DNA from: Nostoc commune NIES-4072 | Lineage (GTDB): Bacteria; Cyanobacteriota; Cyanobacteriia; Cyanobacteriales; Nostocaceae | DNA length: 64,000 bases | Reading direction: 5' to 3' | Assembly: GCF_003113895.1 (NCBI RefSeq) | Contig: NZ_BDUD01000001.1 | Coordinates: 3,324,756 to 3,388,755, forward strand | In this document: one piece after another, positions 55,049 to 62,659 of the stretch | How positions within the stretch are numbered: the stretch's first letter is position 1 | Layout: the number at the start of each line of letters is the position of its first letter | Notes under the pieces: model-generated | The model's input: only the letters and a program-made list of their open reading frames with translations | The model's database searches: none | Told to the model about the DNA's origin: nothing | Position numbers and translations under genes: made by a program

Positions 55049-55240
55049 TTAATCGAGCGTAGTGATAGAAAATTTTCTATCTAAATAAGCGAAAAGTTCT
55101 TGGGCTTTATGCAAGACTTCTATCAGTGCATCCTGCTGATATTGATGGCGCTTCATGGTTGCATCAAGTATTTTGAAGCGTTTATCATCGCTGGGATGCT
55201 CTTTTAGGGGACTTTTTTTATTGACTGTGTGAGAGTCCAT
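55049..55240 (-). pseudogene. hoxE: HoxE (bidirectional hydrogenase diaphorase subunit) N-terminal fragment
   Basis: 63 codons; residues ~20-56 read KRFKILDATMKRHQYQQDAL then IEVLHKAQELFAYLDRK, which is the N-terminus of HoxE, a NuoE-like 2Fe-2S subunit of the NAD-linked [NiFe] hydrogenase. The frame then ends (F-S-I-T-T-L-D), losing all four iron-sulfur Cys. No other hox gene is nearby. Confidence 0.8.
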
Positions 55241-56049
55241 ACTGGTATTTTAAATATTTTTAGTATTTACGTGGTGTAAGTGTGCGATCGCAAGGTACGT
55301 GTTATGTTAATACGTTGGTTTGCAAAAATTAACCTTCACCGAATCTGAGGCTGTTATTGCTCCTAAGTTCTATAACTATCGTTATAGCTCAACAAGTTGA
55401 GGAAGTTGTGAGGATTTTACCAACCCGATTTTAGTTTTTAAAGGTAAATTATTATGAACTAATTATCAGCGTTTATATTAGGTTATACTATCTCTAACCC
55501 TGATAAATACGTTAACTCTGGGTTGTGCTTCAGCTATTTCAAAGCTAGATACAGAATGCTTTTTAAATTTTCGGACAGGTCTATTATTTCCCAGATTGAG
55601 CATTACCATCACCAATGACCTATCAACTGCCTAGCCAACATCGTAGTAAGGTTTAACAGTGAACAGTGAACAGTAAACAGTTATCAGTGATCTATTTATC
55701 CCTGGGTTTAAGTCCCCCACCTCCAGGTGGAATGCGTTGGTGGCGGGTCTAAATCCCCCACCATACGCCTGATAACTGATAACTGATAACTGATAACTGA
55801 TTTAATTGGCTACTGCCACCAACCTAAGAAGCTAGCGATCGCCATTGAGCCCAACTTGCTTCCTGCGCCTAATCTTAACCCGAGCTGACGTTAATTATTG
55901 TTTCTGTAAAAATATAGAGTCCTCACAAAATCTTTATATTTAAAGATTATTTTATTGAAAGACTCAATTATGCTCTAGAGATTATGCAATACCTTTACTA
56001 TCTGACCAATGCTAGTCCATTCGTGAGAGGTTAAGGTCAGATACCAAAA
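55241..56049. other. Spacer with a mobile element
   Basis: The 144-bp element at 55657-55800 is the only clear feature; the rest, AT-rich, presumably decayed sequence. Confidence 0.5.
55657..55800 (-). mobile_element. 144-bp small mobile element (family C, copy 2, inverted)
   Basis: Inverted relative to 52080-52223, same length, same interior (GGGTTTAAGTCCCCCACC ... GGCGGGTCTAAATCCCCC). TTTAA flanks both sides (55652-55656 and 55801-55805), the complement of the TTAAA target at copy 1. Confidence 0.92.
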
Positions 56050-56290
56050 ACTAGCGATCGCTTCTGTTTTCCCATTCCGCCTAATTACCCCGACTTGCAA
56101 GCGGCTCCTTTGTTATGCGCTGGATTGATTGGCTATCGGGCATTTAGGATGGTAAAGGATGCCAAAAATATTGGTTTTTACGGCTTTGGTTCTGCTGCCC
56201 ATATTTTGGTTCAAGTCGCTAGTTATCAAAATCGCCAAGTATTCGCTTTTACTCGTCCTGCCGATACCGAAGGTCAAGAATTTGCAATTA
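56050..56290 (+). pseudogene. Zinc alcohol dehydrogenase fragment
   Basis: Reads CFPIPPNYPDLQAAPLLCAG, L-I-G-Y-R-A-F-R, KNIGFYGFGSAAHILVQVAS and FAFTRPADTEGQEFA: the middle of a medium-chain zinc-dependent alcohol dehydrogenase, including the nucleotide-binding G-F-G-S-A-A-H. Catalytic N-terminal and C-terminal parts are missing. Confidence 0.8.
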
Positions 56291-56436
56291 ATATTTACTT
56301 ATTTCCTGCATGTCTCCCTCCTTCGCTGTCGCATTGGTCGGGAGACTGTCGTCAACTCGCTGGCAATTCATCTCAACGCCTAAGAGTCCGATAGGCGTCA
56401 GGCAACATGGCTGTTCTTGCTAAAAATTGTGTTCTT

Positions 56437-57042
56437 TTACAGGATTAACAATAGAAGTGCTGGAGTGATGCCAGCAACTATACTACTAATTGCAATTATT
56501 AGCCCGTCTTTTTCAATCAAGCCAAGACAGATCAAAACGATGATGATTGCTGGAAGCATATTACCAAAAGGAATTGGCAAGGCAATGATCAAGCCAAGTG
56601 ATAACAAAATCACGCCAACACATCGTTCAGCTTCCGGGCTGGTAAACAACGACCATCGAGGTTCAAAAAAACATTCCAGCTTTTCTAGAAAGGGTATGAC
56701 CCCAGAAATAATTTGCTGAGAGTATTCTTGTTTGAAGGGCTGATCTAGTACCCAGTCGGGCAGCCAGGGCTTCTGGAATCCGAGTACTAACTGACCTGAA
56801 ACCAGCATTAAAGGCATGGCAACGAGGGCAGAAATTCCCGCAATTGGCAGAGGTAGGGCTTCAGGCAAAGCGCAGATCAGCAGTGTTGAAGCAAACGCCC
56901 GATTCTCCATCTCGTTAAACAAATCCCGTAGGCGTACCTCATCACCTTGATGCTTTTCCAGAAATCGTTGCAACACTTCAGACATTCGCAGAGCGTTGTC
57001 AGAAGTTTCAGGGTTTTGAACCAAGAGTATTTGTGTATTCAA
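56437..57042 (-). CDS. ExoD-like exopolysaccharide synthesis protein
   Basis: 201 residues. ASTLLICALPEALPLPIAGISALVAMPLML and QLVLGFQKPWLP match the ExoD family, with four or so membrane helices (LLSLGLIIALPIPFGNMLPAIIIVLICLGL near the end). An inner-membrane protein linked to exopolysaccharide production in rhizobia; cyanobacterial role unclear. Followed (downstream in its own direction) by remnants; the dgkA-like gene lies 80 bp upstream on the same strand. Confidence 0.88.
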   Translation of the reverse strand: MNTQILLVQNPETSDNALRMSEVLQRFLEKHQGDEVRLRDLFNEMENRAFASTLLICALPEALPLPIAGISALVAMPLMLVSGQLVLGFQKPWLPDWVLDQPFKQEYSQQIISGVIPFLEKLECFFEPRWSLFTSPEAERCVGVILLSLGLIIALPIPFGNMLPAIIIVLICLGLIEKDGLIIAISSIVAGITPALLLLIL

Positions 57043-57122
57043 TTTATCTCACCACGATACAAACTTTGGTTTTGATTGTAACAATCTCAGATACAGGGTT
57101 ATTTCATTCCAAAGATTGAACT

Positions 57123-57536
57123 TTAATTATTTGAGGGTGAAATATATAATAACGACCAGAGATGACTACCCTGGAGGATTAAAGTTACTGCCCATATTAA
57201 AATACTGATACCAACAGCCGCAGCAGAAATATCTTTAATTATACGAATCCGCTCATCTTGCCGTTCTTGCAAAAAATCACATAAACCTTCAATTGCGCTA
57301 TTAAACAATTCAGCTATCAACATTAATCCTGTTGCTAAAACAATCAAAGTCAGATCAATCCACTGTCGAAGAAGAAAAGAAATACCTAAGACTAACATAG
57401 ATAAAATTAGTTTGTAGGCAACACTAAACTCAGTGGCTACAGCTATCTGGAGACCTGATAAGATTACTTTCAGCTTTCGGATAGGATGAAAACCAGATGT
57501 ACGAAACTTGTTAGACATAATTGATAGATTGATCAT
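57123..57536 (-). CDS. dgkA: Diacylglycerol kinase
   Basis: 137 residues with the prokaryotic DGK signature IAELFNSAIEGLCDFLQER and DISAAAVGISILIWAV, three membrane helices and an N-terminal amphipathic region. Phosphorylates diacylglycerol or undecaprenol in the membrane. Start at the first in-frame ATG; M-S-N-K-F-R six codons later is an alternative. May be co-transcribed with exoD. Confidence 0.9.
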   Translation of the reverse strand: MINLSIMSNKFRTSGFHPIRKLKVILSGLQIAVATEFSVAYKLILSMLVLGISFLLRQWIDLTLIVLATGLMLIAELFNSAIEGLCDFLQERQDERIRIIKDISAAAVGISILIWAVTLILQGSHLWSLLYISPSNN

Positions 57537-58027
57537 CCTTTTTCTTTTTTAATGACTAATAAATTTTAGTTCTCTATCAAAATAGTTTCATCAGGTATGG
57601 TTGTAAAATACTGCTCAAAGCTTGATGCGATCTATCTTCTCCATTGATTTTGCATTCCAATTATATAGAGGTGGCGTGTTTGATAAATTTAGTAACATTT
57701 CACTTCAACACCTTCTCAAATCGCTACAGCTGCAAAAACTAACAACAGTAATCGCTCAAATCCCCTTCAAACTACATCACTCACAAGTTGAGGTTATCCT
57801 CTCACACTGCCATAGACTTTTTTATTAAGTTATATGATTACGCTTACGACTGAGTAAGAAAGTGAAGAAATGTTGCTGGCACAAAGAAAGGGAAGTGCCT
57901 CTAGCAGAATACAACACTCAACGTCGCAGATTAGCAATGGCTTTAGCACCCCGTCAACAAAAATATCGCCTTCATCGTTATCCAGTTACCACAATACAAG
58001 CTTTGGTCGAGCAACATACGGAACTTC
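57537..58027. other. Spacer, no supported gene
   Basis: A 70-codon plus-strand frame from GTG 57862 to 58074 (containing YNTQRRRLAMALAPRQQKYR and TTIQALVEQHTELLTVLESQ) runs into the TnpB end; it looks partly protein-like but is unrecognised. Confidence 0.3.
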
Positions 58028-58079
58028 TTACTGTGCTTGAGTCTCAAGCCCTGAAATACCAATTAGATAGCTAAGGAGT

Positions 58080-58160
58080 GTATCTGATGACCGGGGTTTG
58101 ATTGAGATGTTGAGTGAACTACCTACATCGCCCTGACGGGTCGATGTAGGCTTCTGGCAC
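58080..58160 (-). other. TnpB right-end / guide-RNA-type region
   Basis: CCTACATCG-CCC-TGAC-GGG-T-CGATGTAGG (58122-58150) forms a strong hairpin near the end of the TnpB coding region, followed on the minus strand by CAATCAAACCCCGGTCATCA. This matches the structured right ends of IS200/IS605-type elements from which TnpB guide RNAs derive. The RNA role is inference. Confidence 0.55.
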
Positions 58161-59346
58161 ATTTTTAATGTTTCCAGAACTTCCTTCGAGGTACTATTAG
58201 TAGTAGATTCAGTTACTACCAGATTCCCTCTAGGGCGTTTTATTGTTGGGAACAGTCCCAGCCCAACACGCTTTATGTTGATCGAGGCATTAATGTCTCG
58301 ATCAACAATCAGCAATTCTTTTTCATCCCAATACTCACGGATATTGCAATCAGTGAATATAAATTCATCACGATATGCGAGTAGTTGAGATGTATACGCA
58401 GGTTTTGCCGCTATTGTCCTAGCCCCAGCTTTTCCAGCTATGTATTCTAGGACTTTGAAAAAGTTACCGAAAGCAGCATCATTCCAGGATTTATTCAACC
58501 CAGACTTAGCTGATTGACCATTGGGGAGATAACTGCCATCCTCATCCTGTTTTGCCTTATTGCGTTTTGATAAAGCTTTGAGATTAAGGTCTTCATGTAC
58601 AAAAACCTTTTTACCAGTTCTGACAAGAGCATGGGCAGTTTTAAAAGCGTGGTCTTTTCTTGCTCTAGCTATACGCTGATGTTCTCTTGCTTCACGCTTT
58701 GCTAGTTTACGTCTTGCTCTACTACCCTTCTTTTTAGTAGCTTTGGATCTTCTAGACAAAGAGTTAAATACCACCCATCAGACTTTAAAGTTAGCAGCGC
58801 ATTTTTAAGAGCAAATCCTTTAGGCAATGGTCGGTGCAAACGCACTTTTACCCGACCTTTGAGTTTAGAGAAAGATACAAATAACCAGTTTTTCTCTACA
58901 CGCTCTATAGTTATAGCTTGCCCTTCTATCTTCATGGTGCGGTAACGAGCAACGTTTTTGAATCGTGGTTTGCCACTACGATTACCGTTACCATCGCCCT
59001 TAATAAAACGCCCAAAAGCCAAGTCTACCCGTTTGCAAACATCTTGCAATGTTTGGGAGGGTATGCGAGAAAAATCTAGTAACTCACCAGAATGAACAAC
59101 TTTCGTCAAATCTTCTTTGATAAAAGGCAATTGCTTTTTCTGAGAGTAAAAATTAGGATTATCCCTTAACTGAGGTAATGGACAGATTAACGGACAAGCG
59201 TTAATACTATTACGGTTATTTTCCCACCAATCAAATCTATCTCCTAGTTGCTTGTTGTACCAGTATCGGCAGACTCGCAACCAATAATTGAGTTCTAGTT
59301 TTTGATTGGTATTTGGGTAGGCTCGATACTGGTAATTAAGCAACAT
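58080..59346 (-). pseudogene. tnpB: IS605-type tnpB with internal deletion
   Basis: The 5' frame (58702-59346, 214 codons) carries the TnpB N-terminal region YQYRAYPNTNQKLELNYWLR to LKSDGWYLTLCLEDP. The 3' frame (from ~58740 down) resumes KATKKKGSRARRKLAKREAR, then KVFVHEDLNLKALSK (RuvC-II Glu) and ELLIVDRDINASINIKR (RuvC-III Asp). The piece between, with the RuvC-I Asp (I-D-x-G motif) and ~60 residues, is missing and the frame shifts. Hence inactive nuclease. No tnpA is present. Confidence 0.85.
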
Positions 59347-59641
59347 AATTAAGCTACAACAACTGCAATAAAACGAGTAGGACGGTTAAGTTTGTAGTCT
59401 ACTGTGCGCTCATCAATATATTCACCAAAACAGTGCTGAGTGCCGAGTAACGAGTGCTGAGTAAAAAGTAAAATTAATTGCACTCAGCATATAGGGTCTG
59501 AATCCTTACAATTTATTTATGAAAAAAATAAAAATATTTTTTTTGAGACACGTAGTGCAAGAAAAAATACGTCCTTGTTTTCAATCCCCTAGTTTTAACT
59601 ATGGGGTTATACTCAGCACTCAGCACTCAGTACTCAGCACT
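59347..59641. other. Spacer with heptamer repeats
   Basis: GAGTGCT/AGCACTC-type repeats at 59430-59470 and 59610-59640, identical in kind to those around prmA/serA. No gene seen. Confidence 0.7.
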
Positions 59642-59883
59642 ACTGAAGATGATTTACATAGCCTTTAACGTAATCACCAACACGGGCATCGAACTCTACA
59701 GTGTCTCCAGGTTTTAAGTCTAGAGATTGGATTGTTTTGCCGACAGTGAACCAGATACCAGATATGGTCTGTAACTTGCTTGCCAGTATCTACAAGACAC
59801 ACATCTTTAAACAGTATTGTTGGTTCTGGGTATCCGTTATAGTTGGTCTTTTTACTGAACCGTTCAACGGTAGAATGGGTCAT
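59642..59883 (-). pseudogene. Small hypothetical gene frameshifted by a 7-bp tandem duplication
   Basis: ATG 59883 opens ERFSKKTNYNGYPEPTILFK to GKQVTDHIW; the sequence ATCTGGT is then present twice in tandem. Removing one copy joins the frame to FTVGKTIQSLDLKPGDTVEF and DARVGDYVKGYVNHLQ, ending at 59642. The restored ~77-residue protein resembles a small cyanobacterial family with PGD-x-V-x-F-DARV. Function unknown. Confidence 0.8.
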
Positions 59884-60004
59884 ATTTTGTTGCTAGTTGT
59901 GGTGGCGTAACTATCTCAACCTTGAAGCAATATATTCAAGCTCAAGATAAACCTGAAAATGGCGACTCCGACGCGGGAGTACCCGCTAACGCTTCGCTAT
60001 CATC

Positions 60005-60049
60005 GACCCACAACCAAGTCAATCCTGCGGATTGAATTGGTTGTGGGTC
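60005..60049. repeat. 13-bp perfect inverted repeat, longer with mismatches
   Basis: GACCCACAACCAA (60005-60017) pairs with TTGGTTGTGGGTC (60037-60049); the inner TCAATCC/GGATTGA extends the stem. Confidence 0.75.
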
Positions 60050-60064
60050 AATTCGTCATCGCCC

Positions 60065-60111
60065 AAAAATTCATCCCACACTGCCTTCGGTCAGATGTGG
60101 GATGAATTTTT
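60065..60111. terminator. 16-bp hairpin, terminator-like on both strands
   Basis: AAAAATTCATCCCACA (60065-60080) pairs perfectly with 60096-60111, 15-nt loop; A/T runs border both ends. Confidence 0.65.
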
Positions 60112-60486
60112 GATTAAGCTAAAGATTTACTTTATAAATGGTCTCTAAGTGATCTATATTTTTAATTTTTGTTTCTGAGGTTGTAAACAATTTTTCTCCC
60201 TCTACAATATTTTTGATTTTTTTAATTATCTCACTTTTTCGACTAGAATTTTCTAAGCATTTCTACTTAGATATATCCTAGAATAACTCTGTAGTTCTTT
60301 ATGCTACTTTTGAAGTGTAGGATATGGGATATATTTATCTATCTTTAAGAGGAGTACAGAAGCTTTTCAGGGAGTGAAACTTTAAATATAAAGTTTAAGA
60401 ATTTTGAATAAAGCACATAGTCATAAAATAATTTTTGTATTATTTTATACACTATTTAATTTAAGTATAGAAAAGCGCTTGTAATT

Positions 60487-61548
60487 ATGACAACTCAATT
60501 ACAAAAAATTAATTATCAAATTGTTCATGCAGTTGCTGGACGGATTCGCATTAATGTTCCTCGTCTTAAAGAAGATGCTAACTACGCCAATAAGTTACAG
60601 CAAGCTATAATGTCTCTCAACGAAGTGACAGATGTACGTGTTAATTCTGTTAACGCTTCAATAATTGTTAAGTATAATTCCAATGGTAGTGAGAATAAAA
60701 CCATACATAGAAAACTCGGAAGCTGTATTCAGAAAGCTGATAGTATAAAAGCAGAAGTGTCATTTTCCTCTGAGTCTCTTGAATCCGTAGTAGAAGAAAG
60801 CGAGAAACATAACCTCCTCAAAGCAGCTCCTCCTAGTATTGAGCAACCTAAAAATGGTATTTCTAAAGTAATAAGTAAGTCTTTGGGAATCCAGATGCCC
60901 GAAGAATCGTTAGCAGAAATTGATCAATTTCCCTTTAATGTTGATCTAGCAAGGAAAGTATTTGAGATTGGGATTCCTGCACCATACATACTACAACCCC
61001 TAAATGCTCAACTCGACAAGTTTGAAGCAGAAAACGAGAAAAACACAGATTTGCAGCAGATCAAAGTTAATCTTGAAGCCTTTTTTCAAGAGGGAGGATT
61101 TTTAATTAAAGGTAAAGCCAATGGTCAATTCAGAGAAACTTTAATTATGAATCCTATCACTAATAAAAAATATTATAGCCCGTGGATTTCAATTACTGCT
61201 GTCGGTTTAGCAGAACTTGAGGTAAAGATAGTAGATGAAACAATCAATGTTAGTCTCTCTAAACTAAGCGCCTCTGGTGCTTCTGGTAAGTGGTATAAAA
61301 AATTAGTTAAATATGCTTTTGAGTATATTTTAAAAAGTCAAGTAATAGATATCATTAACGATGCTTTATCTAAAATTAATGGTGTAAAAATTCAGCAACT
61401 TTTCTTTAATTTAAAAGGAGATGAAAAGTTACGTAAATCAACTCAAGAGCTAGGTTTAACTGCTGAAAAAATAGATGAGTTATTGGAATTAGTTGAGGTA
61501 AACGCCAGAGTATCTTCTGATCATTTATGGCTATATGTTCAGCTTTAA
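60487..61548 (+). CDS. HMA-like domain protein with unknown C-terminal domain
   Basis: 353 residues. Residues ~8-75 (IVHAVAGRIRINVPRLKEDA then QQAIMSLNEVTDVRVNSVNA S-I-I-V-K-Y) match the HMA_2 domain found next to metal ATPases, lacking the metal-binding C-x-x-C. After a polar linker (~85-150), residues ~175-350 form an unrecognised domain with NLEAFFQEGGFLIKGKANGQ and strand-rich ISITAVGLAELEVKIVDETI, vaguely like a DUF2993 lipid-binding fold. No signal peptide. Stands alone; function unknown. Confidence 0.75.
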   Translation: MTTQLQKINYQIVHAVAGRIRINVPRLKEDANYANKLQQAIMSLNEVTDVRVNSVNASIIVKYNSNGSENKTIHRKLGSCIQKADSIKAEVSFSSESLESVVEESEKHNLLKAAPPSIEQPKNGISKVISKSLGIQMPEESLAEIDQFPFNVDLARKVFEIGIPAPYILQPLNAQLDKFEAENEKNTDLQQIKVNLEAFFQEGGFLIKGKANGQFRETLIMNPITNKKYYSPWISITAVGLAELEVKIVDETINVSLSKLSASGASGKWYKKLVKYAFEYILKSQVIDIINDALSKINGVKIQQLFFNLKGDEKLRKSTQELGLTAEKIDELLELVEVNARVSSDHLWLYVQL

Positions 61549-61598
61549 GTTGTAGGTAGCAAAGTTTCCTGAGCAAAGATCCAGCGATTAAAGGAGCG

Positions 61599-61739
61599 AT
61601 GAGCTTTCGCCGCACCGATGAATTAATTGTGCAATCACTCCAGTCCAGTCAGTTTGCCCGGATTTCTCACCTGACTTTTCACGGGAAGTCCTCAAGCCTC
61701 GAAAAAGCGTGGCTTTTTCCACAGCCTAATTATCAATAG
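61599..61739 (+). pseudogene. Short N-terminal gene fragment
   Basis: ATG 61599 follows AAAGGAGCG and reads MSFRRTDELIVQSLQSSQFA, R-I-S-H-L, then enters the inverted-repeat element and stops after 46 codons. Looks like a gene start cut by an insertion; family unrecognised. Confidence 0.45.
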
Positions 61740-61825
61740 CTCTGAGTTAATGAAAATAGCTAACGGAAAAATCAGGGTTTAGGAAACCGCTAAAATAAGC
61801 TTTTCCACATGCCGTGAAAAGTCAG
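61671..61825. mobile_element. Probable MITE with 14-bp inverted repeats
   Basis: CTGACTTTTCACGG (61671-61684) and its perfect complement (61812-61825) enclose ~155 bp without coding capacity. It abuts both the N-terminal fragment and the Uma2 fragment, marking the junction. Confidence 0.65.
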
Positions 61826-61827
61826 AG

Positions 61828-61997
61828 CAGCATCTGGGGTTGAATGCGTCCTGTGCTTCCCAAAGCATCGGTAAGCGCAGCAGCGATCGCAGGTTGTTGA
61901 ATATTTTCTACTGGATCGTCGGGTAAAATGAAGTCGGCTGGAAGTGCTTCCCAAGTAACAGTTGATTATTTTTGGATGGGTTAACTTGTAGAACCAT
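61828..61997 (-). pseudogene. Duplicated 5' fragment of the Uma2 gene
   Basis: About 170 bp nearly identical to 46485-46654, from the ATG (61997) to the Q-P-Q-M-L codons. One C is missing in AACCCATCC compared with AACCCCATCC, so the frame breaks at codon 7. A recent partial duplication over 15 kb. Confidence 0.9.
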
Positions 61998-62017
61998 AAA
62001 AATCAATTATGTAAATC

Positions 62018-62530
62018 TTAATAGTGGGAAACTTTTTGTAAAAAATTTCTGACTTCTGTTGGTTTGCAAAGAATAATAACTTGCTGGTTTGGTGTTAATT
62101 GACTAAGCTTTTTGATAATTTCAGGACGACGATTAATTGGGTATGACCATACATATTTGATAAATTCCCAGTTCAATCTTTCAGGACACTCTGATCCCAT
62201 ATCAGGTCTGGATTGTCCAGCATACATGAAGCGACGTTTAATGATTCGTGCCAAACACAAAATCCGGGGAAAATCCAAAAAAATGACCGTATCTGCAACC
62301 GATAAACGAACGTCAAGAGTACCGCCATAGTTACCATCCATAATCCAAGATTCTCGTAGGGTTAGGTCTTGGACTATGCTTTGCCATTCAGCTTTTGGAG
62401 TCTCAACCCAGCCAGGATTCCAATACCAAGCATCCAAGTGAATCACTTCTAAGCCTAAGATGGTTCCCAGTTCGCGGGCTAAGGTAGATTTACCAGCACC
62501 CCCAGAACCAATAATTAAGATTTTCTTCAC
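62018..62530 (-). CDS. P-loop nucleoside kinase-like protein (FlaR/topology-modulation type)
   Basis: 170 residues: Walker A IIGSGGAGKSTLARELG at residues ~6-20, VIHLDAWYWNPGW (Asp-Ala-x-Y-W signature), SWIMDGNYGGTLDVRL and a lid-like RRFMYAGQSRPDMG. This is the small adenylate-kinase-like family annotated as DNA topology modulation protein. Substrate uncertain. Immediately follows the Uma2 fragment; its own gene is intact. Confidence 0.85.
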   Translation of the reverse strand: MKKILIIGSGGAGKSTLARELGTILGLEVIHLDAWYWNPGWVETPKAEWQSIVQDLTLRESWIMDGNYGGTLDVRLSVADTVIFLDFPRILCLARIIKRRFMYAGQSRPDMGSECPERLNWEFIKYVWSYPINRRPEIIKKLSQLTPNQQVIILCKPTEVRNFLQKVSHY

Positions 62531-62659
62531 CTTGTGTTTGCATCTTCCTTTTCAAGCTCATAAGGGTAAGCATTGCTCACCCAAATAACCGTCTTCAGGG
62601 CAACTCAATACGCCGCTACAATAGTACCCTAAGAAGGATTATGCCCAAATATTGATACT

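Larger units (their letters stand above)
59884..60486. other. Spacer with two strong hairpins
   Basis: Two large palindromes (60005-60049, 60065-60111) follow a GCTAACGCTTCGCTATC small repeat; the remaining AT-rich 370 bp presumably carry the promoter of the HMA-domain gene. Confidence 0.6.
61549..62017. other. Mosaic spacer of remnants
   Basis: Contains a 46-codon frame with a good ribosome-binding site (61599-61739), a pair of CTGACTTTTCACGG inverted repeats and an Uma2 gene fragment, all listed separately. Confidence 0.6.

Noticed and set aside
52080..55800. Composite transposon bounded by the two 144-bp elements
   Set aside because: Each copy has its own target duplication and no transposase lies between them, so they are independent insertions.
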